Notes: generated by a model from the letters alone, not told the origin. 64,000 bases of DNA from Nemopilema nomurai (GCA_003864495.1 ML133422.1:1048420-1112419), one strand, 5' to 3'. Counted from the first letter of the stretch, positions 34,640 to 47,800 are shown. Program-made: numbers and translations.

Positions 34640-37600
34640 TCAATTTGATTTCTTGCTGTTTAGTTCCTTCCCATCAGTCACCATATACTGGATAATGTCT
34701 TTGTAGATCAGCTGTGTGGCGTCCATTCCCCAAATAAAGTCAAGGTGCATCCAAGCATCTATTTGCTTGTTCTTTAGCACAGTCATTGGGGCTAGAGTGG
34801 CAATGAGGCGGGTGACGTCATCAGGATCCGCCAGCCAGTCGTTGCCTCCAGAGTAAAGAATCGTTTCCACATTGAAAGCTTTGAGATTATATTCTGGTGG
34901 GGTCGGCTGGAAAAAAAGAAACATTGAGTAAAATGATAAAAAAACAGAATACATATAAAATTGGTAAAAAACTAGCAGCAGGTAAACACATGGATCTTTA
35001 CTAAATTAATGTATGTGGTAAGTTGGGATTGAGGAAAAGTTCTTCCATTGGGAGAATGGAGCAAATGGAACAATATCTTTGTTCAGAGTCAAAAAGCCAC
35101 TTAATGACATATGTTTATACAAATGAACAAGGTTCAACTGTTTTATAGGGATGTGTAAAATTTTGGTTAAAAAGAGCTATTTAAAAAATTAAGAATTAAG
35201 AAATGTATTTCTTGATCAAACCATGTAAAGGTATTTGCAAAGATTAATAAAATGAACACACTTGATGATAGACATCCATGTTTTCTTCTTCACCAAAATC
35301 ATATTTCATGAATTTTTTAGAATTATAAGCCTGAAAAGAAAACAAAAACTTTTGGCTATAAAGAGTGGTTACAGACTCACTCCTCAAAAGTGGGGAAAAC
35401 TGCCAAATCCACTAGGAATAGCTAAATATCATTGGAAAAAAGGTACAACTAGTTCCACGAGGCATCTCTTAATCTACTAGGCATCATCAAACCAACTAGA
35501 AGATGTTTAATCCACTAGAGTTACCAGATCTATGAGCTTAAAGATCTAACTGATGGCATTGTTGCAGAAACGATACAGCCCACTCATACATATCATAACA
35601 AATATACCACTGGGGTAGTCAAACATGGTACATTGAAAGCCAAGGTAAACCAAGTGGAGGCAGTGAAGTAACCCTTTGCCTGCATGTTGGTAAACAATTT
35701 TACAGAATAATATCTACCATCTCTCTTTCACAGTCATGTTGATGGATCTTGCAGGATCTTAGACAGGGTCTTGTCAGCTACTTAGAAAACTGATGTGATT
35801 GTACAAGACGCTGTAACATAAAATACACAAAAGTTGCTCAGCTTGTATATCTACCTGGGCATAGTGAATCATGTTTTGCACAGATGTCCCAGCTGGTGAG
35901 TGAGTTGTGTAAACATCAAGGCGTGTCTGTTGAATTGAGAAGAACAGATGAACTTACAAAATTGAGCAACAAAGTGGGTTTAAAGTGTCCTTGCCAGGCA
36001 CATGAACACGAGCCTGTGAGAACTGGACCCACCACCCCTGCCCCCCCCTCCCAAATAATTGTCAGACTGCAGTATATTTTCTTTAAAACAGTTTACTGAA
36101 TGCAAAGGAATACAGTTGGCAGACCCCCACACGCCCCCCCCCCCCCCCCCCAATATGAATTTCCTTCCAACAGCACCAGGACACACAAAATCTTAGAACT
36201 ATAAGCCTTTAAAGTCAGACAAAGCATTCATGTAGTCTTAGTAAGAAGCAGTAGAATTGTTGGATGATTATAAGCAAGTCCTGGTTAAATACATAAGTGG
36301 CTAGATGTAATACTAAATGTCCAAGCTGAGCATGCAAATGAAAATGATGAAGGGATGAATGCCATGCATCAGAAAAACAATACATACCTCATTCATTTGG
36401 GGAACATCATACCCACAGAGGCTGAATATGATATTGGCACACACTTTCTCTCCAAATGACAAGGTGCAGATGTGAGATGCAAACCATTTTATAAGCCAGG
36501 ACTGAGGCATAAAGTCTCTCACACCCAGTAACTTGAACAGGAACTGGAGAAATTCAAAAGAAATATTATAAATTTGTGAATCAAAATAAACATAAAGAGA
36601 AATGTTATGAAGATTTTGTTGGCAAATGTGTATTGAGATGCTATAGGTTGAGTGATTTCCCATTCAATAACTTTGCGGTCCCTTCATATACTAGATTCTT
36701 CACATCAGAGTAAAGAGCCAGACCTTTAACTCGGGAACTAGATCAGCTAAATACTTCAGTGGGCTTTCCATGTTTCCAAGATAGGTGACTGGACCGAGTG
36801 CAAAGAACTTCCTTATTGACTTTGCCAGCTCTTGGTTTTCTGAGAATTCGGCAAAGGCAATCATAGTTCCCTGAGAATGGCCAACATAGTACAGCTGGTC
36901 TTGATTTGTGTTTTGTTTTATGTAGTTGATGGTTGCAGGCAGATCGTAACTGGCCATTTGATCCCAGCTGCAAAACAAACATCAAAGTGAAAAATCTCAC
37001 TGGATAAACAAGTACTTCAATGCACTTATAATTACATTGGGCAACAATACTCCTTTACTTCAACCTAGTCATATAATCAATTTATTAGACAAGGTTCCAT
37101 ATCATCAGGTCGAAACATGAGAACACCTTTTACACATACCTTAGACCTGCAATAAAGAAAAATGCTATACATATGCTATAGTGACAAAGCATTTCACAGA
37201 AAAACAAAACAAATAAATTAACATTCAAAATTCTGTTTAAAAGTAAACATCACAGGAACCTTGAAAATCAAAAATATGATCCTGTGAGATTTTCAGACCA
37301 TCCACAGAAAGAAAAGATTACACATGGATTCTTAATTTGGTGTAAAAATGCTCACCTGAACTTACCAAAATTCATCAGAATCAACACTAAGTGTAGCATG
37401 GTTTCTGGAATAGGTATTCCCTCTGCTGTTTCCTAACCAAACATCAAAGCCTGCATCAGCCAAAAGATATCCAAGACTCTCATTCTTAAGATTGACAATC
37501 CAGTCTGCACTAGAGCAAAGAAGACCATGTTGAAGGTAAGCAACTGGTCTTGTTCCATTAAGGCCTCTTTTTTGTTGACGTCCATGCGGGATTCTATGGA

Positions 37601-38505
37601 CACCGAGTATGTATCCATCTTTTGTTTGAACAAAATGCTCTTCAACTGGATATCCATTGTATGCTATGATTTCAGGCTGTCAAAATTGAAAGATAATCTG
37701 GGATTTAACATGTTGAATTGGTCAAGAAAAATTTTATAGAAACGTTTTTGCCAACTGGTCAATGTCAATATTTTAAATATTTACCATGCTTAATGTAGCT
37801 TAATATGGTTGGCTTCATAAAGATATAGCCTTTTTATTTTCAAAATCAGTTTCTTTAGTCACCATTGGAAAGGCATGATTGAAATTGAGCTGAAATTTGG
37901 CCAATTGTTTTTTTCAAATAGGTTAATGTCTTCCCAAAGGGCAAGGAAATAATTCCACTTTCCTGCAAAACTTTCAATGCTTGAATATTCATCGTTTCTT
38001 ATGTGTATTTGATATGTTACTTATTCATGTGCTGTTTAATTAGCTTCATTACTTTTGTACTTGAACGTTTTCAATTCTTTATATCAGATCTTTCAATTCA
38101 GGGGGAGGCATACACCCAGAATCACGTGACTGCCAGACGAATCGAATTATCCAATTTGAATTACTTTTCCTTACTTTTTCAAAGCAAGTTAACTAAATGA
38201 CAAAGAAGGGAAAACTTCAAAATGACGTTCTTTTTGTGTGGAGGAAAAGAAAACAATCAAGTAATTTGTCAAGGAAGATGTTTCTGTCCGGAGAAACTGC
38301 GGGACAAAAGTTGAATAAGAGAACACTGCTAGATTTAGAAAAAGCAACTTGATAATGAAAAATTATTATAACTCTAAAATTTGAGGGCATGTTCAGGAAA
38401 CTAGTGAACGCTTACCACTGTCATATGTGCTTCTGGGTCAGCACCCAACGCCACAGCCACAAATAGGCCATAGGCGACGAAAATCGGAAGACTGTATCCT
38501 AGCAT
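34640..38505 (-). CDS. Acid lipase (lysosomal/gastric triacylglycerol lipase family), 402 aa
   Basis: Alpha/beta-hydrolase that cleaves neutral lipids or cholesteryl esters, secreted or lysosomal. Exons in order of translation: 38505-38416, 37676-37366, 36967-36724, 36543-36388, 35926-35855, 35330-35262, 34906-34640; total 1,209 nt, all phases agree. An N-terminal signal peptide ([20 protein letters not shown]) is followed by [22 protein letters not shown] (oxyanion region), [12 protein letters not shown], the nucleophile elbow GHSQG (Ser165), the [11 protein letters not shown] segment, WLAD (Asp341) and HLDFIWG (His368). The catalytic triad is complete, and the length is close to human LIPA (399). 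Oddity: at the exon 2 end a donor GTAAGT removes the usual FWxFS residues, leaving FC-WDQM; a single extra T seems responsible. The orthology class (LIPA or LIPF) is not decided. Confidence 0.92.
36133..36151. repeat. Poly-C run of about 18 in a lipase intron
   Basis: A homopolymer of C in intron 4 (G-run on the coding strand). A shorter C-rich stretch lies near 36,037-36,050. It is likely length-unstable. Confidence 0.9.
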
Positions 38506-39384
38506 CCCTCTTGCTGAAATGGGAGTATCAGGGCTCAAATGTTTCCGAAATGTTACCTATCTGAGCTATGATTACACCGGCAAGAGCAGCTTTCAAAAGA
38601 TCTTTCGATTTTGTTTTCTGCCCTCGTTCTGAAATGTCGATTTCCGCATTATATAATAATAAATGGTTTGGGTAGTGGATGTCACGTGACTACCAGGTCT
38701 TTATATTCTGGCAGCATCGAAACCCCTGAGACATTCTTGTTTTGAGCCAGCAGTTAAAGCTTATTTAGAGCAAAAAAGTTTGGAGCTGAGAAGTATGAGT
38801 GTATGGTCACGGTTTTAGCTCCAAAATAATTACTGGATGGATATCTAGTTTTGAGAGCAAAAATATTCCTAAAGTTGATAGCATAAAAGAGTCCAAGAAA
38901 GTAGCCACACCTTCCATTTCGCATTTGTGGATGTGTTGCAAAGATGATCGAAAAAGATCAACTGCACTGATTACTGAACTAGGCCTTTTCTGGGATCAGT
39001 GAAAAAGTGCAGCCGGTTTACATTGGTTGAATTGTTCCTCTTTTGATACCATTATGAAATTTATATAAGTGCACATTTTCACATACTGGCTAAAAAAGTA
39101 AGGCATTATTGCCTGTGTCGTTTAGAAGATTCAGAGGAAGTCCATTAAAAAGGACTGGATACAAATACCCCGGACTAAAAATAGCCTTTTGGGGCATTTT
39201 GGAAGAGGAGTCTGCATCTCATCTTAATTAGCTTGTCACATTATGTATTTGTGCCAAATTTTGTGCTTGTATCTTAAAATTACTCTGTTTACATGCCAAA
39301 CAATAGATTCTCGACCCAGGCTTTTGGCAGAGGCCAGACACGGGGAAGGTCTTTTTCATATGTGACAACCACAGTGGTGACAAC
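38506..39384. promoter_or_regulatory. Shared intergenic region of the divergent lipase and methyltransferase genes
   Basis: Start codons of the two divergent genes are 879 bp apart, so this holds both promoters and 5' UTRs. A TTTCAG lies just before the lipase ATG, so a 5' UTR intron is possible. No specific TATA box or factor site is claimed. Confidence 0.5.
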
Positions 39385-40956
39385 ATGGCTGAGTCAACGA
39401 GCAAAAAGGAACATGCCGATGTGGACACGAAGTTCATGGAGGAGATGACAGAAGTTATCAACCACAATGCTCTTGGTTTATCAATGTCAGTTGCTTACCG
39501 CGTAGGCTTGATAGATGCTTTGTCGGAATTGGATGAGCCTAAGACTTCTGTGGAGATTGCCGAGAAAGCTGGCCTAAACGAAAGGTTTGTCCCCTTGAGA
39601 GTTTGACCTTTTCTAAGAGCCAGAATCTTCTCACGATTTTCAATTAAAAAATCGTCTTTAGAAAGCTCCGGACGAAACTAGCCCATGTTTGATTGGCTAT
39701 GGCAGGTTAATATTATTTCTGAACGGCAAACTGTTTTTGTAGAATCCCGACAAAAAGTTTCGCCCGATCTATGGACGTCTTTTTGTTAGCAGATTCGCAT
39801 GTAGGTCATAAGACACACAAAATGAACAGGCTCTTTCTGTTGAGGCCTTTCCTGGTGTCAAAGGTATTCAGTGCATACTCTGAGATTGAAGAGCAACACA
39901 TTTTCCAGCATATCGCCTGACTACATTTGAATACCCATGATCTTTCTGATTTCTCACGTAAAACTGATTCTCACGTAAAACTGATTTCCCACTTAAAACT
40001 GATTTTTTTTTTTACTCAACTTTGATGCAAAAATGTACAGCCTAATTACCTAACTTTATTTCTCTTCAAGGTATGTCAGGGAATGTTTGGGAGTTTTTGC
40101 TGTATCAAAGGTAGTCTTTGTTGACAAAGAAAAGAATACCTACTTTCTGCCTAAAAACAGAGTGAGTTTTCTCAAAAGTCCATTCACAAAATTTCTATTT
40201 GAGCAATTTTTTGTGATGTTCCCACCAATATTACCTCAGTTAGAAAAGTGCTTCAAGCAGGGTGGAGGCATTTCATATGATAGTTATAGCGGCTTTCATG
40301 AATGCATGAACAGTTATTCATCATATGGCCACAAGGAAACACTGCTCCAGCATCACATACCATCAATTAAAGGTTTGCATGAGAAACTTGAATCTGGTAT
40401 CTGCTGTCTGGATGTTGGATGTGGAATGGGAAGTCCAGGACTATTGTTAGGTGCAAAGTATCCGAAAAGTGAGTTTTATGGTTTTGACATAGCAGAAGAG
40501 GCTATTGATTGTGCCAAGAAAAAAGCTGATGAATTAGGGCTGAAAAATGTTCATTTCATGGTGAAAGATTGTGCCAAATTTTACCCAGAATTTGAAGATA
40601 AATTTGATTACATATCAGCAAATGATGCCATCCATGACCAGGCTTACCCAGCAGAAGTATTATCATGCATCTTTAAGATGCTTAAGAAAGGTGGAAGTTT
40701 TTCAATGATTGATGTTGATGCTCATAGCCATCCTGCTGACAATATAGACATGCCAAAAGCAACTTTGAAGTATTGCCTCAGCCTATTGCACTGCATGCCA
40801 GTGAGTCTGTATTTTGAAGGTGGTGCCGGCCTAGGGACATGCTGGGGAAGGGAGTTGGCAACAGAAATGCTCAAGGAAGCAGGCTTTTCAAATATTAGTA
40901 TTTCAGATTATGCTGGAGAATCATTCAATGTAAGCTATCTTTCTACAAAAGAGTAG
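39385..40956 (+). CDS. SAM-dependent class I methyltransferase, Rv2258c-like, 361 aa
   Basis: Two exons, 39385-39584 and 40071-40956, joined at a split Arg codon (AG|G), give 361 aa ending in TAG. Residues 1 to about 90 form a winged-helix-like N-terminal domain (HNALGLSMSVAYRVGLIDAL, then SVEIAEKAGLNERYVRECL). The Rossmann methyltransferase domain follows, with motif I LDVGCGMGSPG (about residues 180-190), an acidic YGFDIAEEAI at the end of strand 2, and the later motif ISANDAIHDQA. The ATG has a good context (ACAACATGG). The family is known from mycobacteria and from several invertebrates; the substrate is unknown, with a small-molecule methyl acceptor likely. Confidence 0.9.
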
Positions 40957-41750
40957 CAATATTCTCACAAAAGATTTTGCAACTCACAACTTTTTCTTAA
41001 ATACATAGCATTTGTCTTAGAAATTATTTGAAAAAGTAGTCTACTTACTATGATACAAATGAAAATAATAAAGTGATAGAAAAATATGCCACTAATTTTG
41101 TTTTACAAAGCCCTGTCATAACAAAACTTTTTTCTCCAAAGTTAACAACCGTTTATGAGCCACTTTTGTACTCCCTCCTGGAAATTGATTTGCTACCATT
41201 ATATATATATATTAGATTGTTTAGTGATATTCTTCATTACGTTTTAATCATAGAAAATTTTAAGCTAGTTGATCATAATTTGCTTTTTAATGAGAAACAC
41301 TTTAATATTAGAGAAGCACAAAATTTTAGTGAACACCCAGTTATAAGGTGTGATTATAAGAAGAAATGTATAGAGATAATACATTAGATCTAAGTTCATT
41401 GAAATCTGATTGACTTTTGTGGCTTCTCCGTCTTTGGATTTCTAAAAATGTATTGTCAACTTTTTGTGTTAGTTGTGTAGAGAAAAATGATAGTAATTTT
41501 GGAGGAAAGGTCCCTATAACTAGTTATTGTCTAACAGTTTGCAGAGAAGGAACCAAGAGAATTTGATGTTTACCTAGTGCCTATTCATGTTAGAAAGGTC
41601 TTGTACACTAAATTCAAAAAACTATTAAAATGGCCTCACACTTTTTAGAAATATATTGTGCAAACACTACTAGGAATTAAATGATTTACCCAAACATTGT
41701 TCTCATGCTTTTTAAATCTGTAAGCAGATCAAGTAATTTGTTTCTGTTCG
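40957..41750. other. Methyltransferase 3' UTR and intergenic spacer
   Basis: Carries an AATAAA at 41067-41072, about 110 nt after the stop. An ORF from 41073 to 41387 is AT-rich 3'-flanking sequence without recognisable features. Nothing else seen. Confidence 0.5.
41067..41072 (+). terminator. Poly(A) signal of the methyltransferase gene
   Basis: AATAAA hexamer in the expected place after the TAG at 40954-40956. Confidence 0.55.
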
Positions 41751-41831
41751 CTGAGGAAGTTTCATAGTTTAACATTGCAGTCTTGTGATGCAGTAACAAT
41801 CCTTGCTTCATCAAAGAGAACACCGGTGATC
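41751..41831 (-). pseudogene. Partial tandem copy of the last F-box/WD40 exon
   Basis: 81 bp closely matching the adjacent 3' part of the real last exon (41834-41914). On the minus strand it reads as a WD40 blade fragment (DEARIVTASQDCNVKL), but the conserved Trp codon is TGA. It lies just beyond the real stop codon, so in the transcript it would be 3' UTR. Confidence 0.8.
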
Positions 41832-44800
41832 AGCTAAGGAAGTTCCATAGTTTAACATTGCAGTCTTGTGATGCTGTAACAATCCTTGCTTCATCAAATA
41901 CAACACTGGTGATTGCATCTTCGTGCCCTCTGAATGAGTTTAAGCAAACACAACTGCAAAAAAAGTTTGGTATAAATAAAGGGTCACAATCCAGTTACCT
42001 TCATTGAACTCGGTACCCACAGTTGCTCAGTGCGTAGAGATTTGCCTGAAAAGAGTGTATAAGCTATATAAAACAGGATGGAGGAGGTTCGTTTCAATAG
42101 TACAAAAAAGTCTAACAGCCTACCTTTCTGCGTCCCAGTACTTGATCTTACCATCCCTGGAACAACTGACAATGACTTTCAGTGGTGTTTTTCTATTAGC
42201 TTCTCGAGACGAAATCTGCAAGGCCTCTATTCTGTAGGAAAAAATTGACATGTTGGGGTAAAGTAAAAAGATGTAAATAATGAAATGGGCAAAATGCGGA
42301 AATATTTTAAGTTACAACCAAGGTTTTATTTAGTTTTGTCAACAAAACCAAAATTTAGCTGCGGCTTGGGCACTTGATTATCCCTTCTTTTGTCTGAAAG
42401 ACTAAGTAAAATATACACTGTTTTCATGTATAGGCTATCGTTCTCCATTCAATAAGAGGATTATTTTCCGCACTGATCAATCGAGGGTTATATATTTCTC
42501 TGTACAATTACAAAATGGAATAATTCAGATATTACGCAGTGCTGAATTTTGATAAGATGCTATGTCGCTTAGAAAAGAAAATTCAGATATTACGCAACAT
42601 CATCTTTCATCTTCAGCAGCTATACCTAAAGGATGATGTTGGACTACAAACCTTTCTTTATGACCTTTTAGATCTCCAATGCTTTCCCAACTGTACGTAT
42701 CCCAAAGTGACAAGCTATTTCCAAAGGAACAAGCAAGAAGCCCCTATGAAAAAGTAGCGGATAAATAGATTAGAAACAGTTTGATAGCTGTATCACGGTC
42801 AATAGAGATCTTGAAGATGGTTTACTCATGTTTCAAGACATATACCTGAAAGATTGTTGACAAAGCAGAGGGCAACTTGATAGGAGGGAGGATTTATTTT
42901 TATGCAGGCACTATATAATTCTTCTTCTATAATTCTTTAATTCCACCATGACAGTTTCGTCACAGATGAAATCTATCACATGGAACGAACTTTCATAAGA
43001 ATTCCCACGAGTGTTCTTTTCCCTGTATGCAAGTTAACAAAGCTATCTTCCTTATTTGAACTTCTCTCCCTTCCACAATTCTGCTCATCTCCCTTCTTTT
43101 TCCGTCACCGCTTTGAAACTCCCTCTTTCAATCCCCTTTGCTTTCTAACTCACCTTTTTTGTTATTTAATCCCTTTATCATAGCCCCCTCTTTTCCTAAC
43201 CTCCCCTTTTCTTAACCTCCCCTTTTCCTAACCTCCCCTTTTCCTAACCTCCCCTTTTCCTAACCTCCCCTTCTTCTGACCTCTACTTTCCTAACCTCCC
43301 CTTTTCCTAACCTCCCCTTCTTCTAACCTCTACTTTCCTAACCTCCTTTTTCTAACCTCCCCTTTCATCCTGCCCCCTTATCTTAATCCCTCTTTATCCT
43401 GATACCCCTTTTTCTTCTTTTCTCTTCCTTCAAACAGCTGCATCTACTAACATCAAGTTTAAATGAGCAAGACTGCTCACAACAACAACCGAAAAAAAGT
43501 GTTCACCTGATGGTACCCTACAGCGGTGACTGGATGGTGACCCGTAGAGACCATAATGCATTTTATACACTCAGTCGTCATCATATTCCACATGCGAATA
43601 GTCTGGAAGATAACCCCATATTGTGAATTATAAAATAATACTATGTGGAAAATAATACAAGCTATGTTTGATGAATAATATTTAAAGTATGGCTCTCTAG
43701 GTATGGCGTAAAACAGGCAAATGTTACTAATGCTACCAGTAAAGCAAGCTATTATAAGTGCTTCGAGATCGGCAATAGTTATCTGAATCCCCCTTTCACA
43801 TCTTTCTAGAAGCAACCGAGGGAAGTCTTTTATTTAGCCACTGAAAGCCTCTCTCAGCTTCTGTCGCAAGGAAAACCAGGATGAACAGCAAATTAGATCC
43901 AATTCTAAATTCCCAGATGCTGAATGAACATAGCTGTCAATGGGTACCTTATCAGCTGATCCCGTAAACACCATTCCCCGCTCTTGGTCAAAATCAATGC
44001 CAAATATTGCACCAGAATGACCAGCAAACGTAGCCTTCAGTCGGCAATGCCTGAGATTCCAGAGACGGGCCTGCAATAGAACTAGTTAGTCTTTTGTGCA
44101 CAAAAATCTCAGGCAAAAAGCAGAGCGTGAAAGTTCCGCTATCCTTTCACGAAAGAGTTTATTAAAACATAGAAGAATCAAATGGCGATTTCTGGCAAAT
44201 AAACCTGCCTATTGATGGCACAAGTGTGGCAAAGATTAGATTGCACAGTAGTGGCAAAGACAAATGTGACAAAGAAAAGATGGCACAGTAGGGCAGAATA
44301 TTAGAAAATTTGTTAATAAATGGAACAAGGAGGGTGCTTTGTTAAATGTGTAACTCATTGTCCACTAGATTCCAAATACCCCGTGGTTCGTTGAATCAAT
44401 AGAGGCTCCGCTTTAAGGGAGAGCCATTCATTTTTAACCAGTGACATGAACTCTTACGCCGTATCCGCCAAGCAAACTTGTGCCAGACTTTCGTACAGAA
44501 AATTTCTCATACGGATATCTGAGTATGGTATACGCTCTATCTTATGAAGCAGAAACAAACCATACATGCGTATTCCACACACCCTCGTGTTTACTGCGAC
44601 GAGGACCCTGAGTATAGGGACGATAAAGGCAGCGAAATCCAGTCAGGATTTTAGCGTGGCACTCTAATGACACTCCTAATGATCTTCTACGGGTCCTAAA
44701 GATGTCACTGTTGCTGTGGGCAGACATCTTTAAGGCTTATTCCTGAGTGGCAGTCTTGCAGCTGCAGAGTAGAGCGTTTGAGCTACCAGAAAAAGACAGC

Positions 44801-47800
44801 TGCCTTTCAGAGCTTGCTATATTTGCAGTGAGAGTTCACTCATAAGAAACTAAGATTCGGTGCTGGTAGGCAGTTTCTTAAATTTTCTAGCCATTTTGCT
44901 AGCACAAGTTTCTTACATTTTTCCTAAGTCCCCCAACAACATGCAAACTTCAAGATAGGCTCCACAGAACTTGCAAACTTCAAGATAGGCTCCACAGAAC
45001 TTGCAAACTTCAAGCACTTTTTCACTACTCAACACACAGTAAAAAAAGTGTCAACTTGGATAATTAAAACTGCAAATTATTCAGAAAGTTTCTTAGCTTT
45101 TCAATTTGAGTAGGGTCGTTTGACTCTCGAAAATGTTAAGCCTACCGTTTCATAAAGCGTGTTATAAAAATATGAGAGTATTCAACAGAATCCATAAAAA
45201 GTTATAACCTTCCTCCGCCTGCAACGCTGAACAAAATTCTTCATACAATAACTTTTATTGCTTATACAGTCCAATAGGCTTCATACAATATAACATTAAC
45301 AGGCAAAACCGTCTTCCAGCTCCCAGCCGTAGGGCCGTCAATTTTCTGGACACTTGTGTTCAAAACAATAGGCCAAAAACAATACCGGCTGAACAACACC
45401 ACGGAAGGCTACTCAGACGTTAATGTACAATTGAAGGAACAGGCAAATGACCACCAAAAGAGCCTACCACCTAGAGAAAAGTAAACGAAAACTTACAGTT
45501 TTGTCTACGGAACCGCTTACAAGAAGATCGCCTTTGCGTTCGATGCACCAAACACCTCCATCATGTCCCAGAAAGGTCCTACGACGAATAAAAATGTCAT
45601 TTGTACCCTTCATGAAAGTGCATTCAGTGAATACACAAGAAATATCACATGAGCTAATTTTGAATGCAATACTATATTTATAATGAAACTTGATTTCAAC
45701 TGCAACTTTCCCCCCTATTTTCACACCCTTAAAAAATCTGAAATAACTGAATGAACGGCTTTGGCCTAATGTACCCTTGTAGCATTTCCGTTTTTCATCG
45801 TAGAGGTTAAAAGTAAAGTTTCGGAGTACATAGCGGAGATAAGCAGTGAAATTTCAGGAAATTCATATTGAAGAATAGTGAAAATTCATAGAGGAGATTT
45901 TAAGTTCCTCAAACGCTGATCACCACTTTGAGTTGGATGAGTTGAAATGGTGTTAGTTGAAGTCTGTGTTTATTTGTACGTTTAGACTGGTTGATTTGCT
46001 CTGGAGACAAGTTCCAGGGATGCCGTTGCAAATGTGATGCGCAGCCCATAAAGTGGAGGAAAATGTGGAGGAGCTTTTACCAACATTTAGTGTTCCTACA
46101 GAACTTTTCCCATAGAAAGGGGCCTTCAGTGTTTGGATATGCTAATAGGTATCACGGAACGTGACAAACCTGATTCACCCCACACCCATTGTGGTAGTAC
46201 CTTTCGCAATCGAAAGGTCACCATTCCTACTCAAACACCGCCATTTTGCCATGATTGAACAATGTCATCAGTACATTTGAGCTCAACTTCAAGCTTACAA
46301 TAGAAGCTTTCCAAGGCTACTTCATATTTTCCACCTTGGGTAACAGAAACTTAGTCTGGTACAAATTTTCTAAAATCTCGTTCCGCCACTGTTTGGTGGC
46401 AGAAAATCTACAGGTTGTTTGGTTTTTATCAAAGTATGGAAACAAACCTCGCGCACGTGCTTGTCCGTAAGTTCCAAATCTGAAATCGATAAGTGGTTGC
46501 AGATCAGTGCAAGAGAATATTTCAGGGGACGTGCCATATTGAAATACATTGATCGACCTTAAAATATCATGTTTGATGACCCTTCTGGTCTAAGTCTAGT
46601 GGTAGGGTACGGGTTATGACTATGCCGTAAGAACCCGCAAAATGGAAATTAGTTTTTCAGGACAGCCTGGTTAGTTTATAACTAAAAGGGCATTTATCAA
46701 GGAAAAGGCTGAAATGTTTCTTATAATATGGTTAGGAAACAGTTGGCTATCATTTTTAAAAACAAGAGTGAAAATGAGTATACTATAAATACACTGTTGC
46801 AAATCATAAACTATCATTTAAGATTATCAAATATTTCAGTTTAATAGGTTTTTATGCCGCTGCATGAATTCATGCATTTGCAAATAAGCTCATCAGAAAT
46901 TTTCCCGCCATGATGAAGTATGTTTTATTTTTGGGATATAAGAAACAAGTTACGTCTATGCGAGCACCATTTCTCCAAGTTATCAGCCTGAGTTCTAATA
47001 AAGTGGTTTCTACTTTGCGGGCTCTGACTGTAGAAAGTTTACCCGATCAACGTATGATATTACATCAAGGCTACATTGCATGGTGGCCGTCAGGGGACCA
47101 TTACGGGGCTGGTTTAAAATGAGGCTGTTTTAGGCTCTACAGCAAATCATGTTTCCGTGCCAATCCACATATACTTTTATCGGTCGCTATGTGGGCTTCT
47201 TTAAAGTCTTATTATCGTGTCCACACGATGCATCACCAGTTAAACGCCATTTTGCAAAAATGCCAGACCTCTAACGAGATCAACAGAGGATCCTGTCGCA
47301 CATCCACTATCATGTATTAGTAATTAAGAGTTGCAATTAAATAAGGAAAACATAATTGCAATAAGATTGAGAGTTTGTTACTAAAACGCGTATCCTTCAA
47401 GCAATTGCCAGATAAGCCAATTGCAACTAGCAGCAATTTTTCAACATCCATTCATTTCCCAAAATTTTAAATCGTAATAAAACCGCAATAATTCATTAAT
47501 ATTGATTCATTCGACGTTCACTTCATTTGTTCGATAATTGCTACATCGGGAGTCCTTATTTTGAAACAGAGCATTGTCCATTCTCGGCATCCTATGGTTC
47601 ATATAAGTCAAATTTTGACAACAAATGCAGGATAGTAACCTCAGAGGTATCATTGCTAAAAAGGTTCATAAGAAGACTTGCTTTGAGGCTTTCAAAGGCG
47701 ATATGCTTTTAAACCGAGTCGCTGGAGCGGTAAAGCGAGTTTATCTCTCTCAAAAAAATTAAGACTAGGCCTAATGATATTCTAAGGAATTTTCAGCTGG

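Noticed and set aside
37132..37146. 7-nt micro-exon in the lipase intron
   Set aside because: Flanked by good splice signals (TTGCAG and GTATGT) but its length would shift the frame of the nucleophile exon.
37433..37657. Minus [18 protein letters not shown]
   Set aside because: Out-of-frame reading of lipase exon 2; the correct frame gives the conserved lipase sequence.
41073..41387. 104-aa ORF after the methyltransferase
   Set aside because: AT-rich sequence overlapping the poly(A) region; no domain or splice context.
42002..42048. 47-nt exon candidate on the minus strand (KSLRTEQLWVPSSMK)
   Set aside because: It has good acceptor and donor signals but breaks the frame in every phase. Skipping it joins KYWDAE to SCVCLNSFRGHED as a perfect WD40 blade.
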